A DNA stretch of 64,000 nt from positions 35,907,789-35,971,788 of the forward strand of contig OX463847.1 in assembly GCA_949825065.1 (NCBI GenBank), read 5' to 3'. The translations under genes were made by a program, and so were the position numbers. The stretch's first letter is position 1. Every line of letters begins with the position of its first letter. The notes under the pieces were generated by a model, which saw nothing but the letters and a program-made list of their open reading frames with translations, ran no database searches and had not been told where the DNA came from. Positions 32,943-43,640 of the stretch are shown piece by piece. This stretch comes from Odontocerum albicorne (taxonomy: Eukaryota > Arthropoda > Insecta > Trichoptera > Odontoceridae).

Positions 32943-33149
32943 TAACACCTAATATGTTACATAAAGGAAGTTATATTGTAGCAAAAAATTTACGAATTAT
33001 TATAAATATGTACAAAATTCATGAATAATACAAATAACAATAATAAAAGTAAGATATCATTAATCACAGGAAAAATAAATAAATGTGTCAGAGGGAATGA
33101 AATTATATTATTCAGTTTTTGACTATTTACTATCAACCCTGGGTTAGTC

Positions 33150-33312
33150 ATGTGATGGGACGAGATGATTAATAATGAAGCGTATCACAATATACAAACT
33201 CTAAAGGGGAGGAAGAACCCAAGGACGACCAAAAGCCAGGAACACGGATAAAACTGTTGCAGGAAGACAGTGGACATTTAGAGTTGGGGTATAATGTGGT
33301 TGAAACTGTGAA
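33150..33312 (+). pseudogene. RTE-like LINE C-terminal fragment
   Basis: One frame reads WVSHVMGRDD, and after stops another reads RGGRTQGRPKARNTDKTVAG followed by RQW. The W-x-x-H-V-M-x-R-D-D and G-R-P-x-x-R-x-x-D-x-x-x-x-x-A-G-x-x-W patterns are those of RTE-type LINE C-termini. Confidence 0.7.
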
Positions 33313-33430
33313 TAGGCATAATGTGTTAACTTGTAAACTAAGAACGTATTAATTAATTAAGTTGATCTATTGTTTCTCTAAATTCATTAATCCCCTATGT
33401 TTGCCTACGACGGCACTCCATATTTTTATA

Positions 33431-33982
33431 AAGTATCTTTCAAATTGAGCGGTTTTTTTAATTCATGGATAAAACACAGATGGCGTCGCGAACTTGCCTG
33501 GGTCTTGTGACATTTAAGAAGTGTAATGTATGAAATTTAAAAAAAAATGGAGTCGTATACAATACAACAACGCGTTCAACTTGTTGAATTATTTTATGTA
33601 TTGTAATCTCCGGAAACGGCAATTGCCCACCAAGATCATGTGATCTGACACCGTTGGACTATTTTCTCTGGGGTTACGTGAAAAACAAGGTCTATAAGAA
33701 TGACCCCCAATCAACTCCTGAGCTGAAGGACGAAATTATTCGCGTTAGTGGTGAGTTAGAACCGCAATTATGCCAAAATATCATCGAAAATTTTGACAAA
33801 AGAATGAATATCTGTGGAGCTGCAAGAGGTGGACATTTATCGGATATTGTTTTTTGTGTTTAAATGTTATACATAATACTTCAATGACCAATAAAAAAAA
33901 TTTGAAATCAAAGCAAATTGTGTGTTTTATTCAAAATTTAAAAAAATAGAATAAAAAAACCCGCTAAATTTGAAAGACACTT
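33431..33982 (+). mobile_element. Internally deleted mariner-like element, 552 bp
   Basis: Inverted termini aagtatctttcaaattgagc and its relative gctaaatttgaaagacactt (ending 33982) lie inside TA copies at 33429-33430 and 33983-33984. The element retains the start (ATG 33547, MESYTIQQRVQLVELFY) fused to the transposase end, about 60 bases later and in another frame. The catalytic core is missing, a typical MITE-forming deletion. Confidence 0.88.
33621..33863 (+). pseudogene. mariner-like transposase C-terminus
   Basis: Reads NCPPRSCDLTPLDYFLWGYV, KNKVYKNDPQSTPELKDEII, then a tail ending GGHLSDIVFCV. The D-L-T-P-L-D-Y-F-L-W segment carries the third catalytic aspartate of the DDE/D domain of insect Tc1/mariner-superfamily transposases. 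Only about the last 80 residues remain; the first two catalytic residues are deleted. Confidence 0.88.
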
Positions 33983-33999
33983 TAATATTATAGATGTTG

Positions 34000-34783
34000 T
34001 TTATAAATGTGGCTGACTAGAGAAGTAGGGAGTGTTCACCTAATGGGTCGAGTAACCAGGTAATATGACTTCCATACGCTTTCAAAAAGATTGGTTGAAG
34101 TTGGTACAAAAGATAAAACGTACCATCTCTGCATTAAATTCCGTTCTCCTTATATATGTTATGTTACCTATGTAACTCTGATCAGTGCTGTATTGTAGTC
34201 TCTTAAGTTTGGTGGTCTCGACTGAACGTCATAATCTATATTGTCATTATTCTTCCAGCTCGTCTTTCTGTTGGAAAATAGCCGTAGAATATTTTATTTG
34301 AAGAAGTATTGTATGTGTCGATTTCACTCTATAAAAACTTGTTTGTGTTGGATTATATAGGAAATTTATTTTATGATGAAACACTTTTATGGTTGAAGAT
34401 GGCAAATGCGATTTGACTTGAATATTATTTATGGTTATTGGGTTTAGGGCTATCGGGTCGGGTACTGAAAATTTCATGAACCGCCTGAAGAACGTTCGTC
34501 TTTATACTCCAGGAGTTAAATGTTACGGCAAGATTGTCCTTAGTATGCTTTTAGCATATTTTGCAATTCTCCGGACACATTTTCAGACGTGAACTAGATA
34601 ATCTGGATAAATAGTGCCCAAGAAGAAAATGTAGAGCGTCGGCAAGATGGAGTAATCAGGACAAAAAAAAGTGAAGAATTTATTAGGGAGAGCCTGTACA
34701 CTGGCATCCAAATGGCATGCACTACCAACACTCATAGCTCATGATCCTCATAAATGATAACTTAATTTAGGAACACCATAAAT
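34000..34783. other. Unassigned spacer
   Basis: A weak LINE-like scrap at 34620-34660 (RRKCRASARWSNQ). No gene. Confidence 0.3.
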
Positions 34784-35463
34784 CAGGGGTGCTTAAACGA
34801 TCGATCGACTGGTCGATCACGGGATATTTTTAAGTCGATCAATTACATATTATATTTTTGAAATTATAATATGTAATTGATCGACTTAAAAACTCAATTT
34901 ATAAAAAGTATACTGAATATTTTTTAACAATTATTTGAACCTAATATTTGTTAATGTAGTAACGAACATTAAATATAATTTAACATTTAACTGACATAAT
35001 AACTTTCATGTGTTATCTATTTTATTGTGTGGTTGTTGAAAAAATTGCTTCTGGAATATCAAACACGTTCAATTTGGACTTATTTTATATCGAAAATGAG
35101 GTCTTGAAAATTATGTCAGATATACATCTCAAAGCCAGAGCAACAGATAACAAATTTTGGGCTTGTTTATCTGAAGAAAAATATCCATGTTTGAAACAAA
35201 TTGCCTGTCAGTTCACAGCATTGTTTGGGTCAACTTATTTGTGCGAGTCTGCGTTAGAAGAAATGAAAATAATGAAATATAAATATCGTAATCGGCTCAG
35301 TTACGAACATCTTAATTCATGCTTGCGTTTGGCACTTAGTAATTACGTGCCATCCTATGTAAAGCATGCAGAGGACATGCAGTGCAGTGCCATGCATCGA
35401 CATCAAAAGAACGTTAGTTACAGAACACTTATCATTTCAATGATAATACTTATTTATAAGTGA
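34784..35463 (+). mobile_element. Truncated hAT element
   Basis: Begins with the hAT-like terminus CAGGGGTGCTTAAACG, followed by a subterminal palindrome (34829-34890: gtcgatcaattacatatta and its reverse). It ends in a hAT transposase C-terminus. The matching right terminus was not found, and most of the transposase between terminus and tail is absent. Confidence 0.65.
35008..35463 (+). pseudogene. hAT transposase C-terminal (hATC) domain
   Basis: 151-codon open frame. Residues from about 22 read DLFYIENEVLKIMSDIHLKA, then FWACLSEEKYPCLKQIACQF, TALFGSTYLCESALEEMKIM and YKYRNRLSYEHLNSCLRLAL. The pattern (YP-x-L-x-x-x-A-x-x-x-x-x-x-F-G-S-T-Y-x-C-E-S-x-x-x-x-M-K-x-x-K-x-x-x-R-x-x-L) is the dimerisation domain of the hAT branch related to ZBED/GTF2IRD2-like proteins. 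The DDE core is missing, so it is inactive. The first 20 residues are not homologous and the ATG is probably fortuitous. Confidence 0.92.
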
Positions 35464-35529
35464 TCATCTTTGCAATTAATAAATACTTACCATTTATAAA
35501 CTTTGTATTTTATTTTTACCTTGCCGCCT

Positions 35530-35600
35530 AATGCTTTTATGGTAGATCGCCGATGGTTCGAGTCTGAGCGTCCCTGCCATAAATGATAACTTAAGGCTTT
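35530..35600 (+). repeat. SINE-5 fragment
   Basis: tggttcgagtctgagcgtcc, a B-box-like motif with the same downstream context as 47390 and 49220. Confidence 0.5.
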
Positions 35601-35631
35601 ATTTACAGTCTTTCTTGTTTTCTCATTTATG

Positions 35632-35836
35632 TGTATTGTACTGTATAACACTTTTGTTGCATTGAGTACAGCCATGTGACAATTTCTTCCAACCAACCAG
35701 AAAGATGTTAAACACATATTAAGTGGAAACAAGGCTAGAATCCTTTAATTTTTTTAATCTGGGTTTTATCGGGAATCGAACTAGCAAACTCCGAGCTGGA
35801 AGCCCGGCGTCTTACCAACTAGGCCACGGTAGTCGT
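35632..35836 (-). repeat. SINE-1 copy
   Basis: Reversed head cgtggcctagttggtaagac with a gctagttcgattcccg B box; the tail ends at gtactgtataacac. Nearly full length. Confidence 0.88.
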
Positions 35837-35839
35837 CTG

Positions 35840-36164
35840 TGCCATCCAATACGGAAGATCTGACCGTGTATGGGTGTGTTTAGGATGAGTGTGTGCTGCA
35901 TGCGTCACCCATGCGAGTAACTGCACCTGAACTGCCGTCATCTCTTGCATCACCAGCGCCTCGGTCTAGAGAGGCACCGCTTTGGGAGCGGTCGGGGCTG
36001 GCTCCGTCATCCGTTGGATAAGGCTCAGTTGCTCATGCAGAAACCAGATTTGTGGGGACTGTGGTGACGGGTGCAAATGCCATATGATAAGATTCACAGA
36101 TCATGTGATGAACCATACACTTGATAATTCAATGTGGATATCTTTTAAATTTTATGTACTTTTT
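35840..36164. other. GC-richer spacer
   Basis: Moderately GC-rich around 35860-36090 with no recognised frame or repeat partner. Confidence 0.3.
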
Positions 36165-36550
36165 ATTTAAGCGTAGACGTGGAAAAAGAGTCGAACAAAT
36201 GTTGTAGAAATGGGTGCACTGAGAAGAGAAAAATGGGTTGATAATTTATGACAGAATACGGAATGAAGTGATTAGAGATGAATGTGAACTTAAGACTGAT
36301 GAGACAAGTAAGATGAAGAGGAACACTCTGTAATGGTCTTGGGGCATGTGTCATAGAGCTAATGAATGAAGAAAGACTAACAAAATAAATATACAGTGCA
36401 AATGTGAGTGGTAGACGTGTTAGAGGAATATCAAGCAATGTATAGTTAGATCAAGCGATTCAATGTTGAAAGAGGGCAATATAAAAAGTCAAATAAATCG
36501 TTGGAGTTGTATGAGAAGATATATGGGAGTAGAAGAAGCAAAATTTGCAG
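36165..36550 (+). pseudogene. LINE-F RT tail, decayed copy
   Basis: Sense-strand counterpart of the minus copies: atttatgacagaatacggaa, gtgattagagatgaatgtga and gaatgaagaaagactaacaa match 45565-45690. Stops in all frames. Confidence 0.75.
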
Positions 36551-36703
36551 CTTTCTCTCTCGTCTTTGTCTACTCTGGCAGGAAAATGACGTGATGGTAA
36601 GTGTGTTTAAATAACTGCGATATTTTTGGTTAAAGATCGCGGGTTGTATTGTAAAAGTTTAATACAATACAATAGATATGAAAAATATTCCAAACAATAA
36701 AAA

Positions 36704-36888
36704 TGCCTCTGTGGTTTAGTTGCAGATTCAAATCCCACTGGAACCCAGATTTTAAAAAAATCAGTCTAGCTTTCACTCAAAGCCTCTTTAACATCTTTCT
36801 GGTTGGTTGGAAGAGATTGCCACATGGCAATAAGTCACTCAGGTTGTACTGTATACAACGAAAGTTTTATACAATACAGCACCTCAAT
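36704..36888 (+). repeat. SINE-1 copy with partly deleted head
   Basis: Body and tail are well preserved (ctttctggttggttggaaga, gattgccacatggcaataag, ggttgtactgtatacaacg). The region between the A and B boxes is deleted (gtggtttagttgcagattca). Confidence 0.88.
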
Positions 36889-36964
36889 CTTTTTTTTTTT
36901 TAACAAAGTAATCTATAACACAAACACTTGCCAAAGGCCATACCTAACATATATACAAATGTAC

Positions 36965-37770
36965 AAGTATGTACGAGTATATCTTAAGAACTAATCTAAT
37001 TTATATATTATAACTATTTTAACTAATTTAATTTTAATTACCTACATGTAATTTTATTTTTAATAATCTTAATATTTAATATCTTAGAAATAGTTGACAC
37101 CTACATACTCCTTATAACTAGATAACAATTCTTGCAACAAATTATTTTAATATTAATTATTTAGCACGTACATGTCTACTTGTTCAGACAACTTGCATTC
37201 CATCACATTCATTCGGATCTTGGTCCTTCCTGCTAATACTGTAGGTGAACTAGTCAGGCATCAGATGATACTTCAGAAGCCTGGGCTTCTAACGGAAAGG
37301 TAGATCGGACTTACTCTCGTAAGCTCCAGAAATCTCAATCTTGTGCACTTATACACAATAAAATCCGTCATTGTTTTTCTTCGCTTTGAAGCAACACAGT
37401 CTTCTGGTAATCTTGATCTTTCAGCCATTTTAAAACTTTTGTTTTTGTATCGAGTTCAAAATTTAACGGTTGCAACAAATGTTATTAACGTCATACATTT
37501 AATACGTCAAAAAAAGGCCAATGTCTGAGTGAATGTGATGGAATGCAAGAAGCCTGAATGAATGGAAATGTTCTTGCTAAATAATTAGTTGTAAGAATTG
37601 TTATCTAGTTATAAATAGTATTTAGGTGTTAACTATTTCTAAAAAAAATAGATTATATTATATATTAAGATTATTAAGAGTAAAAAGACATGCTGGAAAT
37701 TAAAATGAAGTTAGTTCATAGTTATACTCGTAATATATAAATTAGGTTAGTTTTTAAGATATAATTTTTA
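36965..37770. mobile_element. Long inverted-repeat element, about 250-bp arms
   Basis: 36965-37215 and 37515-37770 are inverted copies. Matching blocks include cttgcattccatcacattca, aactagataacaattcttgc, aataatcttaatat and taatttatatatta. The 300-bp middle holds a 61-codon frame (37343-37528) with no recognised domain. Each arm carries one TACGAGTA/TACTCGTA at a site where the other arm has TA. Relatives of the arm flank the hairpin at 59.4-59.8 kb. Superfamily unknown. Confidence 0.75.
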
Positions 37771-38392
37771 GCATAGGCAAATGGCAAATATTTGTATTAT
37801 ATGTAACTTTATAAATGTATTTTAATTTGTTTTGTAAAAAAAAATTATAAATGTATTTTAATTTGTTTTGTAAAAAAGTACAAAACAAATGTTTAGATTA
37901 AAACATAAACGACTTAATATAATATTGCAATTACCTATATTCCAATTACCAACTTGTTTTAATTCGATATAATGCGTTTCGAAATCGGAATAATCATGTC
38001 ATGCAGCTTTCGTATACATGTTTTGTTTAATTTTTACTTCACGGTCACATTATGTTTTGTTAAATTTTGAGGATCATGGCATTTATTTTATTTTAAAATA
38101 AAATGGAGATCACATTTATAATAACAGTTTTGTATAATTCGGTAACAATAACAAAAAAGATTTAGATTTTAAATGAAATTTCCTATTACCTCTGTACAAT
38201 AAATCATGTCATAGGGTCGAACAAGGCAAAAAAACGCCATATTTTCAGGAAAAGATCCTGTGCCCTGTGCCTTTATGAAAACTTTAAGGCTTCGATCAGA
38301 AGGAAATTTAAAACTTTTCTGCACCAGAAATATCCTATTCGCTGTTTTGTAACAAAATATCTATTACTTCAAGAGCGTTTTGTTGTTATATA
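37771..38392. other. AT-rich spacer with a 36-bp duplication
   Basis: attataaatgtattttaatt plus tgttttgtaaaaaa is duplicated at about 37808-37880. No gene. Confidence 0.4.
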
Positions 38393-39679
38393 CTAGGTTA
38401 GTCAAAAGTTTTGAAAGCGGAAATGAAAATACATTTTTTTGGGGGGAAATCACTTTTATTGCTCAGTATAGTCTCCCATAAGATCAATACACTTGGTCCA
38501 ACGATCTTCCAACTTTGTTGTCCCATCACGGAAGTGACTTTCTGGAAGGCCTGCAAAATACTCCTCTACGACGGCTATAACCTCTTCGTTTGATGAAAAA
38601 TGCTTTCCACGAAGGAATTTTTTGAGGTGTGAGAACAGCCAGAAGTCAGAGGGAGCTAAATCTGGCGAATAAGGTGGATGCTGCAACAATTCGTACCCCA
38701 ATTCACTGATTTTCGCGATGGTTTTTTGAGCTGTGTGAGCAGGTGCATTGTCTTGATGAAAAATGATTTTTTTCTTCTGCAAACCGGGTCTTTTTTCACA
38801 ATTTTTTTCATCCAACTGGTCCAAAAGGTCACAATAATAATCAAAGTTGATTGTCTTACCAGTTTGGAGATAATCTATCAATAAAATTCTTTTTGCATCC
38901 CAAAAAACTGACGCTAACACCTTCTTGGCCGATTTCTGGACACGAACTCGCTTCGGAGCCAAAGTGCCTGGTTCACACCACTCCTTAGCCTCTTGTTTTG
39001 ATTCAGGATCATGGTGGTAGACCCAAGTCTCATCCATAGTGATGAATCGACGCAGAAAATCCTTTTTATCCTTTTGAAATTGCTCCAAATGTTGCTCAGA
39101 AAGTCGCATTCGAACGTGTTTCTGTTGCATTGTTAGCAAATGCGGCACCCATTGTGCACACAGTTTTTTGAAACCCAAAACTTCAGCCAAAATATGCCAT
39201 GTTGTTCCATGTGAGATGCCTATGGTGTCAGCTATCACATCCACAGTCGATCGATGATCTTCCAAAACCATATCCTGTATTTTCGCTATGATTTCTGGTG
39301 TTGATGCACTTTTTGGACGTCCTGAGCGTGGATCGTCTTCAACGCTTGTACGGCCACGCTTAAACTCCAAAACCTATCGGTGAACGGTTGGAAATGAAGG
39401 AGAAGACTCCTTTAATACTTTCACCATCTTTGCATGGATCTCAGTTAATAAACCTTCCAAAACAAAGAATTTAATCACTGCACGATATTCGGATTTTTCC
39501 ATTGTTAAAAAATACACTGACACGTCAACTTCAAATGGCTTGTAAACAAAGAATGAATTGACAGATCGAAATGAAATTTTGAGTACGTTCTTATGAAAGA
39601 TGAAATATTAAAATGGCGTAGAAATTTTGGTTTTCTACTGCTCCATAGATGTCACTTTCAAAACTTTTTGACTAACCTA
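38393..39679 (-). mobile_element. Near-intact mariner element, 1287 bp
   Basis: Inverted termini ctaggttagtcaaaagtttt and ctaggttagtcaaaaagttt (reverse of the right end) extend to gaaag. They are flanked by TA at 38391-38392 and 39680-39681. The length is standard for mariner. One transposase frame fills the element. Confidence 0.97.
38456..39502 (-). pseudogene. mariner transposase with a single nonsense codon
   Basis: Reading from ATG 39502 gives 348 codons, the usual mariner length. The N-terminal helix-turn-helix region begins MEKSEYRAVIKFFVLEGLL. Codon 43 is TAG (39374-39376) in the VHR-x-VLEFKRG context, where mariners carry tryptophan, so TGG to TAG is likely. After it the frame is open to TAA at 38456. 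Catalytic motifs: TMDETWVYHH (first D), FHQDNAPAHTA (second D) and HPPYSPDLAPSDFW, whose final D lies 34 residues after the second D (D,D34D). Termini look intact. Confidence 0.97.
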
Positions 39680-39689
39680 GTACATATGT

Positions 39690-40150
39690 ACATACCATCA
39701 CGCCGTTTCCCTGTCGGGGTAGGCAAAAAGAACAGAACATTAGATATTATTTTCATGACACATATCCTTAGCCTCCCCCATATCAATACACCTTATCATA
39801 TAGCTTCTACGATTCAACCACCATTTTCGCGGTCTTTATCTCATACGCTTTTCACTTACATTTGCGCTTTATTATTGTTTTGTTAGTATTTCTTCTTTCC
39901 TTCGTTCCACATGCTCAACCCATCTCAGCGTGCTCTTCTTCTTCATCTTACTGAACTCATCATCCTTAAGTTCACATTCATCCCTAATTACTTCATTTTG
40001 TATTCTATCATACATTGCCATCCCATTAATCCTTCTCAGTGCACGCATTTATACAGTATTTATTCAGCTCCTTTCAGTCTTTTTCCATATCCACGTTTCA
40101 CTCCCATATATCAAAGTCAATACTAGAATACTGTTATTTAAAAGAGTTCT
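39690..40150 (-). pseudogene. LINE-F RT tail, decayed copy
   Basis: Sequence from cgtttccctgtcggggtagg through the cacatgctcaacccatctca block to tttcactcccatatatcaaa aligns end to end with 60400-60860. Frames broken on both strands. Confidence 0.75.
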
Positions 40151-41290
40151 AAATTTAAAGTATTTTCTGACTTTGACTTTTAAATTTAAAATAATGTTGA
40201 TAAAATATTTTGAGCTGTAGAATGAAGTGGTATGTGGTGGTCACCAAACGATGACCTCGCGACCTGGAACCCGCGTGATAAATTGTCACCTGTCACAGTT
40301 CCAGATTCTTGGGCTGCATACATGAATACATCTCAACGGTTCCATTCTGCATACATTTTGGAATCGGACAGAGGCGCACGCTTTCGGGGCAGCTATTAAA
40401 TTTTATTACTGGTTCTATAAATATTATCGTATCCTATGTTATTAAGGGGGTATTCTACTCTTGAAATTTGAAAAAAAAAAACGTTTTTTTGCATGTTTTT
40501 GAAGTTTAGACCTTTAAGAATATGTTCTCGAAAGGAAATTTTAAAATGCTCAATATTTAAGAAATTATAGCTATAAATGAGGCAGCAATTACGCCGCATC
40601 GAATGACTCGGACAATAATCTCAAAACTTTAAACGCGTTTTTCTCGAAACTACTTTTTTCGACCTGGTCGACATAAAATCTCAAGTTCTATTCAACCGAT
40701 AGTCTTTAAATTTAGTATAAAACTTTGATAAATAAAATTCTATCGTTCCTACCTTGAAAAATTCAAAACTGGGTTTTTTTTATTATTTAAAAAAAAATAA
40801 AAGTTTTTAAACATCCGCCATTTTACGAATAAAAATTTTGTTTCACTTTGGTACCAACAATAACGACATTATTTTTTTTTAATCAAGAAACTGTGTATGA
40901 TTTTTGTTTCCAATTTACGAAAGGATTCCAATCATGTCGACCACTTTAACCCCTTTTTTTACAAAATATAACAACTGATAACATTTTAAATTTTAAATTA
41001 TTTTGTTTTTTTTTTAAATAAATTAGAAAATAATCGTTTGCTGAGAGTTTTCAAAATAACTTGATATGTTGAACTATTTATGAATTTTATGGGTATGAGT
41101 CAGCTGTCTCGGAATAGGCAATGAGCCCTATGAGACGGCTGATATATCAAATTAATATAAATGAACAATTGTTTCAATGATAGCATATAATCTTTTAATA
41201 TATATCCTGAAATTATACACATATACTCGTATGTTACGAGTATGTTGAAGCAATCGAAAATAAAATATATTTAAGAGAGAAGCTAGCAAA
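40151..41290. other. Unassigned AT-rich region with a possible TTAA element end
   Basis: At 40442-40445 TTAA is followed by GGGGGTATTCTACTC, which resembles the start of TTAA-targeting DNA transposons. No matching inverted right end was found. The remainder is AT-rich with homopolymers and no gene. Confidence 0.3.
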
Positions 41291-41304
41291 ATTTCTCGAC
41301 TCAT

Positions 41305-41400
41305 CTCATTGCACCCACCCAACCGAGATACACCCCCACCATTAAGAGGGTGAGACGGCCGCGAGGACGTCAGATGATTTTTTCAACCCACACTTTGTAT
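41305..41400 (-). repeat. LINE-C 3' UTR, decayed
   Basis: gagatacacccccaccatta and gatgattttttcaacccaca match 63920-63980, reversed relative to 24917-24975. Confidence 0.55.
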
Positions 41401-41599
41401 AGATAAATTGATTTCACTTAAAGGTGGTGGCTTGGGTGAGATATCTGAAAGCTCTGCTAAGCCACCATGAGGGAAATATAATATTTAGAAATTTAATGGT
41501 CCAGTTGCGGATCTCATAAGTGGACAAAATACTGTATTGAAGATATCACGGATGAAAAAAGAAATCGTAGTACTAATAATATAAACAATAAATATGATG

Positions 41600-42075
41600 T
41601 ACTGTATTGGCCCGATTATAGGGCGACCCTGGTTATAAGGCGATCCCCCTATTTTTTAATCTGCTTTTTGGAGAGAAAATATTTCCCTCACCATTATAAT
41701 ATGATGAAAAATAAATTGCAAAACGTTTATGTAACGAAAAATATTTATTTAAACAAAGTACGCAGATAATAGTAAAGTACGTGTTTAAACATGAAAAGAA
41801 GAAATAGAAAAGTCCAACCACAGTAGCTAATTAGGTCAGTCAGATTCACATATGGCTATAGCATCCTCAGAATCAGTCTCATGTTCAGCGATATTATGTT
41901 ATCATCTTCGGAATCCTCAATCATATTTTCCCACAAAATATCATCTTCAGCACCATCCATTTGATTGGATATGCAACATTTTTTAAATCCATTTATGATG
42001 GTTTCATTCGAAATTTGATGAATTGTGACTCGAATATAAGGCGAACCCCCCCCCCTATTTACGTGTCGCCTTTTT
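41600..42075 (-). mobile_element. pogo/Tigger-like transposon relic
   Basis: Repeated short blocks ttataaggcgaccc / atataaggcgaacccc at 41610-41650 and 42035-42055 look like subterminal repeats. The segment encodes a Tigger-type C-terminal motif on the reverse strand. Boundaries are approximate. Confidence 0.6.
41905..42022 (-). pseudogene. Tigger/jerky-like transposase C-terminal fragment
   Basis: One clean reverse frame reads IHQISNETIINGFKKCCISN, then QMDGAEDDILWENMIEDSED. The (T-I-x)-x-F-K-K-C-x-I-S-N-x-x-D-G-x-E-D-D-x-x-W-E pattern ends the DDE domain in many pogo/Tigger proteins. About 40 residues survive. Confidence 0.75.
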
Positions 42076-42231
42076 AAATAAAAAACCTCGCTCCCAGTTA
42101 TGTTTCGTGACCGCTTTTTTTATTGATTGGTGACAGTTTACTTTTTATTAATGTTGTTTTTTAATTTTGTGAAAATGAATAATATTTGAATAATTTTTGT
42201 GACCATGTAATATTTTTTATTAACTTTCGTC

Positions 42232-42745
42232 TGGTTGGTTTGAGATCCACCCAATTACAATGGAACAAAATTGGTCTGTTGTCCACCCAACGGAAATGGA
42301 ACTAAATTAGTTTGAGGTCCACCCAACTACAATGAAACAAAATTGGTTTGAGGTCCAGCCAACTGCAATGGAACTAAATTAGTTTGAGGTCCACCCAATT
42401 TCAATGGAACAAAATTGGTTTGTTGTCCACCCAACTGCAATGGAACTACATTAGTTTGAGGTCCACCCAACTACAATGGAACAAAATTAGTTTGTTGTCC
42501 GCCCATTACAATGGAACTAAATCAGTTTGAGGTCCACCCAACTACAATGAAACAAAATTGGTTTGAGGTCCAGCCAACTGCAATGGAACTAAATTAGTTT
42601 GAGGTCCACCCAATTTCAATGGAACAAAATTAGTTTGTTGTCCACCCAACTGCAATGGAACTACATTAGTTTGAGGTCCACCCAACTACAATGGAACAAA
42701 ATGGGTTTTAGGTCCACCCAACTACAATGAAACAAAATTTAAGTA
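42232..42745. repeat. 36-bp satellite, about 14 copies
   Basis: Unit gtttgaggtccacccaacta plus caatggaacaaaattg. Units alternate gaggt/ttgt after gttt and aca/act in the ggaac block, giving 72-bp and longer higher-order units; a run of five units appears twice. Confidence 0.95.
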
Positions 42746-42940
42746 ATTAAATTATGACAGTGTTAGAAAACAAGATATTTTTGGCTGAAGAATATGATGG
42801 AGGAGTATTTTAAAAATAATATTCAGAAAGACTGCTGATCGAGTTAAGATAGTTACGATCATTCCCAATCTCCGCCTATGAGAGGAATTCTGAGAAGAAA
42901 ATAAGTGAAAAATAAAAAAAGTTTTTATTTATTTCACGAC

Positions 42941-43150
42941 CTTCTTGGCCTTGTTGGTGAGGTATTTGACTTCCGCGCGAGAGTTTTGAATTCAATTCTC
43001 AATGGTACACGGAAAAAAATGCCCTAGCCTGATATTTTTTTTGTCTGATTACAATAGTTACAAGTTCTAGACGTGTGCTCGTGTTGCTGCCTCTTCACGT
43101 GCGGGGTAGTATTCACAACGATCCCTGTATTATGTACCTATTCCAGTGGT
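42941..43150 (+). repeat. SINE-2 copy
   Basis: Head cttggccttgttggtgaggt with a degraded B box (gaattcaattctc). Body contains gtgttgctgcctcttcacgt and a gcggggtagtattcacaac block. Confidence 0.8.
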
Positions 43151-43445
43151 TCTATGCTCGATAAATGGGGTCGAAGACAATTTAGTTTCCTGGTCGCACT
43201 CTTAAATACGACCTATTCACCAATTCAGATGTGTTGAAAGGTACGATACGAATAAATAAATATAATGACCAAAATCCGTCCTAAAAACGGTGTTTTAATC
43301 CTTTGTTGTTCCACCACTGGATATAAACTACTTAATTCACGAAAACATGATAAAGAATCGAAGGTTCATACATACTACGAATTATCCTAAGATTTTTTCA
43401 ATCCTTGACCTGAAATTTTAACGATTGTGTGAAACTTTTAAATTT
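43151..43445. other. Unassigned spacer
   Basis: Nothing recognised. Confidence 0.3.
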
Positions 43446-43449
43446 TATA

Positions 43450-43640
43450 TTTTTTTAGTCAAATACTGTTAATTTCACTTAATATAACGGTATAATCCTA
43501 CCGGTTTTAACGTTTTCACTTTATCTTCAGGGGAGCACAAAGAAGACTCGTCTGTGCTCCCTTATGATGAGGTGAAAACCTTGAAACGGGTAGAGTTATA
43601 TAATTAAATGAAGTGGAATAAACAGTGTTTGATTAAAAAA
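43450..43640. mobile_element. Hairpin element HP1, short copy
   Basis: Arms of about 85 bp: ctaccggttttaacgttttc and the ttatcttcaggggagcac block against gtgctcccttatgatgaggt and accttgaaacgggtagagtt. Most of the long arm of the 28-kb copy is deleted. Hammerhead-like cores at 43499-43530 (-) and 43560-43592 (+) are both damaged. Confidence 0.8.

Larger units (their letters stand above)
31571..33130 (-). repeat. LINE-B 3' UTR split by a mariner
   Basis: The flanks 31571-31670 and 32945-33130 together match 6361-6600 (caaccaaccagacaaaa, then gtaagatatcattaatc near 33050 and 6538). The mariner at 31671-32942 interrupts them, so LINE-B is the older insertion. Confidence 0.8.

Noticed and set aside
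38456..39370. TTG at 39370 as the mariner start codon
   Set aside because: The homologous frame continues upstream to ATG 39502 through a single TAG; 304 residues is shorter than the family norm.
40442..41080. Complete TTAA-targeting transposon
   Set aside because: Only a possible left end (GGGGGTATTC) is visible; no inverted right end or second TTAA could be matched.
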